Shown: positions 42,652 to 50,338 of the stretch, piece by piece | How positions within the stretch are numbered: the first letter of the stretch is position 1 | Layout of the letters: every line of letters begins with the position of its first letter | NCBI GenBank assembly: GCA_964562095.1 | Contig: CAZLSH010000001.1 | Span: 62,001-126,000, forward strand | From: UBA2199 sp964562095 | Lineage (GTDB): Bacteria; Acidobacteriota; Aminicenantia; UBA2199 | DNA length: 64,000 nt | Reading direction: 5' to 3' | The notes under the pieces: model-generated | Told to the model about the DNA's origin: nothing | Seen by the model: only the letters and a program-made list of their open reading frames with translations | Database searches by the model: none | Made by a program: the position numbers and the translations under genes

Positions 42652-42671
42652 GGGCGGTTCCCGAACCGCCC
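42652..42671. repeat. Palindrome GGGCGGTTC / GAACCGCCC
   Basis: Nine-base arms and a two-base loop, then CCTACAAGAAGAAA leading to word array G. The whole block is the reverse-strand equivalent of the 29590-29693 block. Confidence 0.75.
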
Positions 42672-42696
42672 CTACAAGAAGAAATCGCCCTTTCTT

Positions 42697-42730
42697 GCTG
42701 GCACTGGCACTGTCACTGTCACTGACACTT
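42697..42730. repeat. Word array G (GGCACT/GTCACT type)
   Basis: TTTCTTGC, then GGCACTGGCACTGTCACTGT words. Read in reverse this is an array of GTGACA/GTGCCA words ending in GCAAGAAAG. The rest of the 42525-43003 gap after it (42731-43003) is AT-rich and holds only a weak ORF without recognisable features. Confidence 0.55.
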
Positions 42731-43003
42731 AATTCAATTAATTGAATTATTGTTAAAACAAAAATATCACAAAATTCCCCATTGCTTGTTTTTGTTTCAG
42801 AACCTATACTTTTCTCTTATTTGCCGCATGAAAACTGAAAACATTCATCCTCCCCTGATCAAGCTTACAAAGACCACCGGCGGGAGCTTGAGTATAGTTT
42901 TGTATGGATTTAATTATGATTTTATAGAAAATCTTTTGGGTTAAATAGTAACTATACAAGAATTTTTTGATTTCGAAAAATAATTGGAATAGGAGAATGA
43001 AAC

Positions 43004-43978
43004 ATGAAACTTCAAAAGGAAATCCAGCGTAATCCAATTTCTGATGCTGCACGAGCGCGAATTGCGTTGGTACTACCGGTCCTCAAGGGCGTTCTTCTTG
43101 CGCTTCAGCATGAGCGAGTTGATCGGCTTGGAGGTCACGAGAAGATTACTCTTGCTGATTTAGGCCGCGAATATCGCGAAGGAAATGGTGACTGCGGTAT
43201 TTGTTTTGAATATGCAGTTCACGATGCCATTCGCACAAAAGAATCAACTATTTATGCACTACTGAGTAATGTACTTGAAGATTTTTGTGGTATCAAGGCC
43301 GGGGCTGAATCGATTTTATTTGGAGCTGAAAAAAATGGAGGTCTCTCACTTATCGAGACTTCAATGGATCTTGTAGATGCTAAATCGCGAATTCTTTCTG
43401 GAAAAATTGGGCAACCAGCAAAATTAAAAAAACAATGGGACACAATAAAGAAGGCTCTTCGGGATACCGAGGCGCGTAAACGCTTACCAAGCAGTATAAA
43501 GGGGCTTTGGAAGGCCGATTTGTTTCTTGGATCTTCAGCTGAAGGTCGATGGGTTGGTTCAACACTCAAGTTGAATAAAAATGATTTTGAAGGTGCGGCT
43601 GGTCTTCGGATAGGAATCTATCCAGAGTTGAAAGCGGGCGAAAGTCCTACAAAAGATGAAAAAAATAATCTTGTACTTTGTCCACTTCCCTATGATGCAA
43701 GCTTCATGGAATTATTTTACTCTGCATTTTTCACGGTCAAGCAACTTCTGATTGCAGATTCTCATCTTCCTAAGCCAGTTGCGTTACCAAATGCAGCGGA
43801 TAGGTTTGTTGCCCAACAATTAGTAGATAGACGAGGATTTCCGGTTCTTGATATTGTTGACGTGATGTTCCCCATGGGACAACTCGATCTTACACAAGAA
43901 AGTGTAATTGGGCCAGCGAAAGATGACAATTCTGTACCTCTTGATGCAGTTGCTCCGGTACCTTTTAAAACTATATAA
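43004..43978 (+). CDS. AT-rich orphan protein, possible PD-(D/E)XK-type nuclease
   Basis: 324 residues, in a stretch of visibly lower G+C (mid-40s percent) and different codon use than the neighbours, so probably acquired. AATAGGAGAATG precedes the ATG. I do not recognise the family. Three spots resemble a PD-(D/E)XK fold: an N-terminal helix with GDCGICFEYAVHDAI (E69), a strand LWKADLFLG (D172) and WVGSTLKLN (K189). In the last, the usual acidic residue before xK is absent. A restriction or defence role is only a suggestion. It stands beside mobile elements. Confidence 0.5.
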   Translation: MKLQKEIQRNPISDAARARIALVLPVLKGVLLALQHERVDRLGGHEKITLADLGREYREGNGDCGICFEYAVHDAIRTKESTIYALLSNVLEDFCGIKAGAESILFGAEKNGGLSLIETSMDLVDAKSRILSGKIGQPAKLKKQWDTIKKALRDTEARKRLPSSIKGLWKADLFLGSSAEGRWVGSTLKLNKNDFEGAAGLRIGIYPELKAGESPTKDEKNNLVLCPLPYDASFMELFYSAFFTVKQLLIADSHLPKPVALPNAADRFVAQQLVDRRGFPVLDIVDVMFPMGQLDLTQESVIGPAKDDNSVPLDAVAPVPFKTI

Positions 43979-44174
43979 ATAGAAGAAATTGGGGAGTTCA
44001 AGGCAATATTTGAGATCGATTTCTATGTGCGGGAAAAGATGCCCCCCCCGACTGGCTCAAGCAGACGTTCTGTGAGAGCGATGGCTCCTATGTATGGCTT
44101 GGCATTTTCAAGGGTGAGTTTCATTAGTATCAGAATGAAGGAGTAATATATGTTTTTAGTATCAGTAAGGGCCA

Positions 44175-44506
44175 TTGGGGACGGACCGTTAATCCGTGTA
44201 TTTGGGTGTTTGCTTGAATAGATGAGACAACCGAGATTCACTCATCAAGGGGCTTTCCACCATTGCATGAATCGGGGGATCAATGGGGAGAAGATCTTTC
44301 CTAATGATCGCTTCAAATCGATCTTCGTCAGGTTAATGGCCGAGAACGTCCTTCGATACCGCATGCGGCTTCTGGCCTATTGCGTGATGGACAATCATTA
44401 CCATCTGGTCCTGGAAAATGCGTCGGGGAGGTTGTCGGACTTCTTCAAGGGGCTGAATACAGGCTACGCGTTTCATTATCGACAAGGCATTGGCGGACAA
44501 AGACAA
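44175..44506 (+). mobile_element. RAYT element copy 1, truncated after ~88 codons
   Basis: It begins with the terminal hairpin sequence TTGGGGACGGACCGTTAATC and continues nearly base-for-base like the full element at 45364. It stops abruptly in codon ~88 of the transposase, where copy 2 begins. The gap 43979-44174 before it has no gene. Confidence 0.8.
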
Positions 44507-44548
44507 TGGGGACGGACCGTTAATCCGTGTATTTGTGAGCTTGCTTGA
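44222..44548 (+). pseudogene. Chimeric, truncated RAYT transposase
   Basis: The first 88-90 residues are identical to the intact transposase at 45410, including the HUH-type motif HYHLV. The frame then runs into the terminal repeat of the next copy (encoding GRTVNPCICEL) and stops. It lacks the catalytic tyrosine region, so it should be inactive. Confidence 0.8.
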
Positions 44549-44641
44549 AAAGATGAGACAACCGAGATTCACTCATCAAGGGGCTTTCCACCTTTGCCTG
44601 AATCGGAAGATCCATGGCGAAAAGATCTTCGCTGAGGTCAT
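44507..44641 (+). mobile_element. RAYT element copy 2, 5' end only
   Basis: It starts TGGGGACGGACCGTTAATCC and then carries a diverged start of the transposase (MRQPRFTHQGAFHLCLNR) for about 25 codons before copy 3. It is older than copy 1, judging by substitutions. Confidence 0.7.
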
Positions 44642-44672
44642 TGGGGACGGACCGTTAATCCGGGGAGGTCAT
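44642..44672 (+). repeat. RAYT terminal repeat, solo copy 3
   Basis: A lone TGGGGACGGACCGTTAATCC with ten further bases, directly followed by copy 4. It shows that ends insert next to ends. Confidence 0.7.
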
Positions 44673-44925
44673 TGGGGACGGACCGTTAATCCGTGTATTT
44701 GGGTGTTTGCTTGAATAGATGAGATGACTGAGATTCACTCATCAAGGGGCTTTTCATCATTGCATGGATCGGGGGATCAACGGGAAAGAAGAACTTGTTA
44801 TCAGGTCTCGCATGGTGACAAATGATCCGCTGGGACAAGGCAATAATGAAGGCCTGGCAAAAGGAAATCACAAGTATTTTAATCATATAAGCAGGGCGGC
44901 AAATGGATGCGCGGAATAGCGGTTC
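44673..44925 (+). mobile_element. RAYT element copy 4, internally deleted with decayed right end
   Basis: It has an intact left end and ~35 decayed codons of transposase. The right end (44874-44925, AATCATATAAGCAGGGCGGC, then GGATGCGCGG) aligns with the right end of the full element at 46284-46334. An inner stretch (44798-44820) resembles the left arm of the inverted-repeat element at 53037. Confidence 0.65.
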
Positions 44926-44957
44926 GCCCTGGAATTTTATGGGAAGGAGGACAAGAA

Positions 44958-45380
44958 ATGTCTGAACAAATCAGGATCCGCTGGGGTTGGCTCAAGGGAA
45001 TGTATGTTTACACGATTGCCGTGGCGGGCTTTCTTGGCTTGGGAATCATCGTCATGCCCGAAGTGATCAGAACGAAGCTGCCCTGGCCGGTTGCGGAACC
45101 AACCGCTTTCGGGGTTGTCGGCAGCATTTACGTGGCCTGCGGATTGCTGGCCATATTGGGACTGCGCTCTCCGCTCAAATTCGTGCCGCTCCTTTTGCTG
45201 CAGCTTTTCTACAAGTCGGTATGGTTCATCGGCGTCGCCCTGCCTCTCTGTGTCAGCGGAGTTTTCCCGAGTTATGCGCTGCCCATGGCGATCATCTTTG
45301 CTACGTTCATCGTCGGAGATCTGATCGCCATACCCTTTTCCTATATCTTTGCCAAAGGGACAATGGGGACGGACCGTTAA
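44958..45380 (+). CDS. Small four-helix membrane protein with RAYT-derived C-terminus
   Basis: 140 residues. GGAAGGAGG precedes ATG 44958. Four hydrophobic helices are predicted (about 13-33, 48-66, 70-90, 102-130). The last seven residues (GTMGTDR) and the stop are encoded by the left end of the RAYT element that begins at 45364. The insertion therefore replaced or trimmed the original C-terminus. The family is not recognised. Confidence 0.65.
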   Translation: MSEQIRIRWGWLKGMYVYTIAVAGFLGLGIIVMPEVIRTKLPWPVAEPTAFGVVGSIYVACGLLAILGLRSPLKFVPLLLLQLFYKSVWFIGVALPLCVSGVFPSYALPMAIIFATFIVGDLIAIPFSYIFAKGTMGTDR

Positions 45381-46334
45381 TCCGTGTATTTGGGTGTTTG
45401 CTTGAATAGATGAGGCAACCGAGATTCACTCATCAAGGGGCTTTCCACCATTGCATGAATCGGGGGATCAATGGGGAGAAGATCTTTCCTAATGATCGCT
45501 TCAAATCGATCTTCGTCAGGTTAATGGCCGAGAACGTCCTTCGATACCGCATGCGGCTTCTGGCCTATTGCGTGATGGACAATCATTACCATCTGGTCCT
45601 GGAAAATGCGTCGGGGAGGTTGTCGGACTTCTTCAAGGGGCTGAATACAGGCTACGCGTTTCATTATCGACAAGGCATTGGCGGACAGGGTTATGTATTT
45701 CAAAGCCGCTTTGTTTCCACTTTCATTCAGGATGAGGCATATTTGAAAATGGCAATCCTCTATGTTCTGCAAAATCCTGTCAGTGCAAAGATCGTGTCGG
45801 ATAGTCGTCACTACCCCTGGTCCAGCGTCAAACTGAATGATGCGAAATCAGATCTGGGATGGCTGGATGTAGAATTCGTGCGCGAGCTATTTGGCGGTAG
45901 TAAGCAATTGGATGAATCGCTGCAAACGAAACAAATCGAAAAACTGCAAATACTGAAGACCCGGTTTGGTCCGTTTCTGGGGGATGATTCATTTGTCGAG
46001 AAAGCTATGGAGAGGTATGAACTCAGTGGGAGGCCGGATACCGAAAAAAGAAAAAGACAAGATGGTTTTAGTTTCGAACCTGAGTCAAAAGTTACGCGGG
46101 AATTTGAAAAGGCGATGGGCGTGGACCTTGACCGGCTGGACACGAAGAGCACCGCGGGCAAGCGATTAAGAGCCGAATTGCTGGTGAGGCTGAGAGATTT
46201 GGCCGGAATGAAATTCCGCGAGATCGCCGAATTGCCGGTTTTCTCTGATTTACATTATCTGTCGCTGGCTCATATCTACCAGAATCATAAGCGCAGGACG
46301 GCACATGGATACACGGATTAACGGTCCGTCCCCA
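45364..46334 (+). mobile_element. Complete REP-associated tyrosine transposon (RAYT, IS200-like)
   Basis: Left end TGGGGACGGACCGTTAATCC and right end CGGATTAACGGTCCGTCCCC are inverted copies. Each can fold into a small hairpin (ACGGA stem, CCGTTAA loop, TCCGT). One intact transposase gene lies between. Four further partial copies lie just upstream in the same orientation. Confidence 0.85.
45410..46321 (+). CDS. REP-associated tyrosine transposase (Y1 HUH family)
   Basis: 303 residues. The N-terminal Y1 transposase domain has RQPRFTHQGAFHHCMNRG, the HUH motif in DNHYHLVLE and the likely nucleophile region MAILYVLQNPV. A C-terminal ~120-residue extension ends in a helix-turn-helix-like part (LRDLAGMKFREIAELPVF) that may bind the terminal hairpins. 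The stop codon lies inside the right end. It would nick and rejoin single strands at hairpin ends. It looks intact and so may be active. Confidence 0.87.
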   Translation: MRQPRFTHQGAFHHCMNRGINGEKIFPNDRFKSIFVRLMAENVLRYRMRLLAYCVMDNHYHLVLENASGRLSDFFKGLNTGYAFHYRQGIGGQGYVFQSRFVSTFIQDEAYLKMAILYVLQNPVSAKIVSDSRHYPWSSVKLNDAKSDLGWLDVEFVRELFGGSKQLDESLQTKQIEKLQILKTRFGPFLGDDSFVEKAMERYELSGRPDTEKRKRQDGFSFEPESKVTREFEKAMGVDLDRLDTKSTAGKRLRAELLVRLRDLAGMKFREIAELPVFSDLHYLSLAHIYQNHKRRTAHGYTD

Positions 46335-46375
46335 ATTGGCTCCCCTAATGAAATGTTTTCCGTCCGGGTTGACCC

Positions 46376-47026
46376 ATGAGTGAAACCGCGGAATTGAGGT
46401 CCCTGGCCAAAAAACTGGGCGTGGACCTGTGCGGCGTGGCCGATCTGGGGCGGCTGCGGGGCTTGCCGGTGGGCATGGGCGGCGACCCGGCCGGGCTGAC
46501 TGGCAAGTTCCGTTTTGCCATCGTTCTGGGCGCGCAGCTGTACAAGCTGGGAAGGGAAGCGCAGGGGAGCGATCTCGACCTCTTCCTTGAAAATGCCGCG
46601 CTGCACGTTTCGGCTTGCCTGGAAACGAAGGGAGACCGCGCCCTGATCATCCACCCGGAGGATGAGGTCGACCCGCTCCGGCGCCTGGGGCTGCTGTCGC
46701 TGAAGGTGCTGGCCAAGGCGGCGGGGCTCGGCTGGCAGGGGCGCTCGCTGCTCATCGTGTCCCCCGAGCACGGGCCGGTACACCGCTGGATCGCCGTGCT
46801 GACCAACCTGGAGCTCGAGCCCGACGCGCCCCTGGACAACCGCTGCGGCGATTGCCGGCTGTGCATCGACAGCTGCCCGCAGCAGGCGCTGCGCTATGTC
46901 CCCTTCGTTGACCATCCCGAGCGCCGGGAGGACGTCCTCGACATTCAGGCCTGCCAGGGCGATGACAGCTGCAAGGTCTGCCTCGAGGTCTGCCCCTGGA
47001 CGCGAAGGGATGGACAGCGGCATTAA
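46376..47026 (+). CDS. QueG-like 4Fe-4S ferredoxin-type protein
   Basis: 216 residues. The N-terminus (ELRSLAKKLGVDLCGVADL) resembles epoxyqueuosine reductase. The C-terminal part has two 4Fe-4S motifs, CGDCRLCIDSCP and CKVCLEVCPW, with another cysteine in QACQGD. It is much shorter than QueG (about 310-380), so parts of the cobalamin-binding domain are missing or reduced. It may be a distinct redox protein. It starts just after the RAYT right end. Confidence 0.75.
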   Translation: MSETAELRSLAKKLGVDLCGVADLGRLRGLPVGMGGDPAGLTGKFRFAIVLGAQLYKLGREAQGSDLDLFLENAALHVSACLETKGDRALIIHPEDEVDPLRRLGLLSLKVLAKAAGLGWQGRSLLIVSPEHGPVHRWIAVLTNLELEPDAPLDNRCGDCRLCIDSCPQQALRYVPFVDHPERREDVLDIQACQGDDSCKVCLEVCPWTRRDGQRH

Positions 47027-47138
47027 TGGGATCCGTGGATCCCGCTCGGTGCTTGATTTTGCAAGAATGTGTGAAGGAGACCTTATGAACTCGATCACCA
47101 ATGCCGTCCCTGTTTTCCTCCGCGGCGTTAGGCGTTAG

Positions 47139-47717
47139 ATGCTTCCCGAATATTGCGCGATCATCGGTGCGATCATTGGCTCTCTTGGCGGATTTTATTA
47201 CCTGTACGAGACCATCGCTGGCAAAGCCCAGCCCAACCGCGTCACCTGGCTGCTCTGGGGCCTCTTCCCGATGGTCATCTTCGTGGCGCAACGGGCGCAG
47301 GGGATTGCGAGCATATCGTGGGTGTCGTTTGTCGCCGGCTTTGTGCCCTTGCTTGTCGTCTCGGCATCCTTCCTGAACAAGAAAGCCTATTGGCAAAGCG
47401 AGCCGCGCGACTACTATCTGATGGCCGCGGCCATCATCGGCATCATCCTCTGGGCCGTTACCGACGATCCGAACCTGGCCCTGCTGCTCTCGCTGCTGGC
47501 CGATATCCTGGCGAGCATACCGACCCTCATCAAGGCGTATCGCCATCCTCAATCTGAAAGCTGGATCGCCTACGCCGTCAGCACATTTGGCTTCGGAATC
47601 GGCCTTTTATCGGTTCAAAGATATACCTTTGAAAATACCGCCTTCGTAGCCTATGTGTTTATCCTCAACGGGGCCCTGGCGCTGTTGGCCTCACGGGGCC
47701 GCAGACAAAGTGGGTAA
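47139..47717 (+). CDS. Polytopic membrane protein (PQ-loop-like appearance)
   Basis: 192 residues with about six to seven membrane helices. Two similar stretches, KAQPNRVTWLLWGLF and HPQSESWIAYAVSTFGF, suggest an internal repeat like that of PQ-loop transporters. No function can be assigned. The ATG touches the stop of a possible 17-codon upstream ORF (47085-47138, preceded by AAGGAGA), which may couple translation. Confidence 0.6.
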   Translation: MLPEYCAIIGAIIGSLGGFYYLYETIAGKAQPNRVTWLLWGLFPMVIFVAQRAQGIASISWVSFVAGFVPLLVVSASFLNKKAYWQSEPRDYYLMAAAIIGIILWAVTDDPNLALLLSLLADILASIPTLIKAYRHPQSESWIAYAVSTFGFGIGLLSVQRYTFENTAFVAYVFILNGALALLASRGRRQSG

Positions 47718-47778
47718 GGGGAAAAATACTCCATAACTCACCCTGGACATCCAGGCACGCGAGGCGTATGGTAAGGCA

Positions 47779-48150
47779 ATGACGTCAATCAATCTTTTAA
47801 TCACGGCGCTGGGCTTCATTGTGATCTTCCTCACCGGCTACGGGCTCAGGCGATTGGGGCAGCCGTTTCCGACGGTCATCCTGACGGTCCACAAGCTGAT
47901 CGTGGCGGCAACGATCGTTTTTCTGGTCAAGACTATTCCCGGGTTGGCCAAGCTCACGCTGCCGGGCCAGGCGGAATGGATCGCCGCCATCGCCGCTGGG
48001 GCGTTCTTCCTGCTGGCGATCGTTTCCGGCGGCTGGTTGAGCGCGGTCAAGAGCATGCCGGCCTGGGTCCGCGCGCTGCACCTCATCATGTCTTTCCTGA
48101 CCGTGATCTCCACCGCTTTATTTCTCTACCTATTATACCGGCGCGGGTAA
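47779..48150 (+). CDS. Small membrane protein, four helices
   Basis: 123 residues with four hydrophobic helices (about 4-22, 34-52, 64-86, 96-118) and little else. GGTAAGGC precedes the ATG weakly. I do not recognise the family. It may form a unit with the preceding membrane gene, 61 bases upstream. Confidence 0.6.
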   Translation: MTSINLLITALGFIVIFLTGYGLRRLGQPFPTVILTVHKLIVAATIVFLVKTIPGLAKLTLPGQAEWIAAIAAGAFFLLAIVSGGWLSAVKSMPAWVRALHLIMSFLTVISTALFLYLLYRRG

Positions 48151-48216
48151 CAAGGCTTTATGGACCGTGCTTGATCTTTTGCATGGAGCCCATTGCCATT
48201 GTCCCGCATCTCATCT

Positions 48217-48273
48217 TCCTTTTTCTCTTTCTTGCTAACATCTAACGTCCAACATCTAACTTCTGACATCTGA
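48217..48273. repeat. Word array H (CATCTAAC type)
   Basis: TTTTTCTCTTTCTTGC runs into TAACATCTAACGTCCAACAT and TCTAACTTCTGACATC words. In reverse it reads as a GATGTTAG array ending GCAAGAAAGAGAAAAAG, the same tail as arrays D, F and G. The gap 48151-48435 has no other content. Confidence 0.55.
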
Positions 48274-48435
48274 GTTTTTATCTCATTTATTGCCTGTAGA
48301 CTCATTTTATTCTTCCTGGTACCCCTCCCAACAGCCGGCGGTGTTTAATCCATATATGTCCAGGTCCGCGCAGTGGTCATGGCGGACGTGGGCAAGGCAT
48401 GGGTTCCAGCCGGAGCCGTGCCGGGGAGGGGGGGT

Positions 48436-48954
48436 ATGGAAAAGAAAAAGAGGGTGATCGCAGCGTGGGCCATGATGGGCGTGCTGCTGCTGGCGTCCAT
48501 TTCGCTGCCGGCCAGGGAGCGGAAAGGCGCCCGGGTCAAGGTGGAGCAAAACGACGGGGCCATTGTCAGCGGCGAGCTGCTGATGGTCAAGAGGGACAGC
48601 CTGGTTGTAAATGGAAAAACCGGGGGCGTGATCGTCAACCTGGCCGATGTCCGTTCGGTGCGGATCTTGAAAAAGTCGAAGGCCGGGACAGGCCTGCTGC
48701 TCGGACTGGTCGGCGGCACGGTGATCGGGTATGCCCTGGGCAGGCAGTCGCCCGGATGCCAGGACCCGGATCTGACCGCCGGCCTGGCCGCCTTTTTTAT
48801 CGGCCTGCCGGCAGCGGGCCTTGGCGTGGTGACCGGATTGATCATGGGCAAGGACTCGGTCCTGAACATGGGGGAAATGGAACGGGGAAAACTTTTGCTC
48901 AGGCTCAACCGTTACGCCCGCGTTCCCGATGCTTATCTCTCCTCCGGGGAATAA
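48436..48954 (+). CDS. Secreted or membrane-anchored protein of unknown function
   Basis: 172 residues. ATG 48436 is preceded by GGGGAGGGGGG. A signal segment (about 8-25) is followed by a beta-rich part (ARVKVEQNDGAIVSGELLMV) that looks like a small SH3/LSm-like barrel. Two glycine-rich hydrophobic helices follow (GTGLLLGLVGGTVIGYALG and AGLAAFFIGLPAAGLGVVTG). The plan suggests an envelope protein. No specific role is seen. Confidence 0.6.
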   Translation: MEKKKRVIAAWAMMGVLLLASISLPARERKGARVKVEQNDGAIVSGELLMVKRDSLVVNGKTGGVIVNLADVRSVRILKKSKAGTGLLLGLVGGTVIGYALGRQSPGCQDPDLTAGLAAFFIGLPAAGLGVVTGLIMGKDSVLNMGEMERGKLLLRLNRYARVPDAYLSSGE

Positions 48955-49076
48955 GAAAGAAATGAAGCCAGGTCTTGCCGTTCGGCCAAAACGGATATAG
49001 CCTGGCCCCGGGCATTGAATTCATGGAATGCGAATAGTACTATTTGTAATCTGAAATCAACTGTCCGGAGATCATC

Positions 49077-49589
49077 ATGCAAAATGAAGAAAGACGCGCC
49101 GGGAAAGAGTTCGCTGCCGTGTGCGGGCTCTACTGTGAAGCATGCACCTTGTTCATCGCCACGAAAGAAGACCCGGCCAGGCTCAAGATGCTGGCGGCGC
49201 GGTTTCAAATGAGCGAAGAAGAGGTCCGCTGTCATGGCTGCCGGACCGACAAGCGAGGGCCTTATTGCCGGACTTGCAGGATGTCCGCGTGCGCCGCGGA
49301 AAAAGGGATCGATTTCTGTGCGGATTGCGCCGAATATCCCTGCGCCGACCTCAAGAAGTTTCAAGCGGAGCGGCCGCACCGGATCGAGTTGTTCGACGAT
49401 TTGGCGCGGATCAAGGCCGCGGGATATGAGCGCTGGCTCGAGGATGCCAGGGGGAATTATGCCTGCCCTCAATGTCGCGCCATCAATTCCGCCTACGACC
49501 TGAAGTGCCGGAAATGCGGCCATGAGCCGAGCTGCGCTTTCGTGGCCAGGCACAAACCGGCGATTGAAAAAGCCCTGAAGAACAGGTAG
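49077..49589 (+). CDS. DUF3795 cysteine-rich protein with C-terminal zinc ribbon
   Basis: 170 residues. The N-terminal DUF3795 domain has CGLYCEACTLFIA, CHGCRTDKRGPYCRTCRMSAC and FCADCAEYPC, a metal-binding cysteine set. The C-terminal part adds a rubredoxin-like ribbon (YACPQCRAINSAYDLKCRKC). Members are common in anaerobes. Function is unknown, perhaps metal or Fe-S related. An upstream TCATC-rich stretch holds no clear ribosome site. Confidence 0.8.
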   Translation: MQNEERRAGKEFAAVCGLYCEACTLFIATKEDPARLKMLAARFQMSEEEVRCHGCRTDKRGPYCRTCRMSACAAEKGIDFCADCAEYPCADLKKFQAERPHRIELFDDLARIKAAGYERWLEDARGNYACPQCRAINSAYDLKCRKCGHEPSCAFVARHKPAIEKALKNR

Positions 49590-49670
49590 GGGCGTGGAAA
49601 GGGAAACCATTCAAGCCTTGCTGATGATGAGTTGGGAAACTTCCGGGACAGCGAGATTTTTCTTCATTTT

Positions 49671-50174
49671 ATGAAAAAGGTCATTGTCCTGGTCGGTCCG
49701 AAAGGCGCCGGGAAAACCACCATCGGGCGCTTCCTGGAGGCTGAGCTGGGGATCGAATTTTTTTGCGTCGAGCCGCTTTTTCTGGAAGTCCGCGCCCGGC
49801 TTGGCGCCTCCCATCCCGACCTTGAACGACAAGGCTTCGAGGCGGTGCTGGCGAGCCTCGGCGACGCCCTCGCGCGCAGCGCGGTCGTGTGTTTCGACTC
49901 CACCGGGGCGTCCGCGCGCTTCCCCTGGCTCCTGTCCGAGCTCGGCAAACTGGCGCGGGTTGTCCTGATCCGCGTCCTGGCCGACCCGGCGCAGTGCCTC
50001 GAGCGCGTCCGGCAACGAAACGCCGCCCTGCACATCCCGATCGCGGACGCTGCCATTGAGCGCATCAATGACGTAGCCGCGCGCGTGGAGCTTCCCTGGG
50101 ATGCCAAGCTCGACAACCGCGGCGAGTTCGACGGCGTTGCCATCCGCGCCGCCATCCGGAAAATCAGGGACTGA
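49671..50174 (+). CDS. P-loop kinase-like protein (shikimate-kinase fold)
   Basis: 167 residues. The Walker A motif GPKGAGKTTIGR (about 9-20) follows a first beta strand. VVCFDSTGASAR and VVLIRVLADPAQCLERV fit the later strands of small-molecule kinases. ATG 49671 is chosen because KKVIVLVGPKG is the fold's natural start. Substrate is not evident. It is related in appearance to shikimate or gluconate kinases, with a partly reduced lid. Confidence 0.7.
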   Translation: MKKVIVLVGPKGAGKTTIGRFLEAELGIEFFCVEPLFLEVRARLGASHPDLERQGFEAVLASLGDALARSAVVCFDSTGASARFPWLLSELGKLARVVLIRVLADPAQCLERVRQRNAALHIPIADAAIERINDVAARVELPWDAKLDNRGEFDGVAIRAAIRKIRD

Positions 50175-50338
50175 CGGCAAATCGGGAAAAACGGTGTTAG
50201 GGGTGGCGCTGCGAGAGGCTCGGGCGTAGAAATGGAGCGAAACGGGAAGACGCCGTGCGGCCGGAAACGAACTCCAGGTCGGGAGACGAAGGGGCATCGC
50301 GGCTGGAATATTTTGTCTCGCAGGTATAGTATCCGATC

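Noticed and set aside
42750..42944. 64-residue ORF in the AT-rich stretch before 43004
   Set aside because: AT-rich DNA gives such a frame readily. There is no ribosome site and no motif.
47028..47043. GGGATCC-GT-GGATCCC hairpin as terminator after the QueG-like gene
   Set aside because: The stem is good, but no T-run follows, so a rho-independent terminator is not supported.
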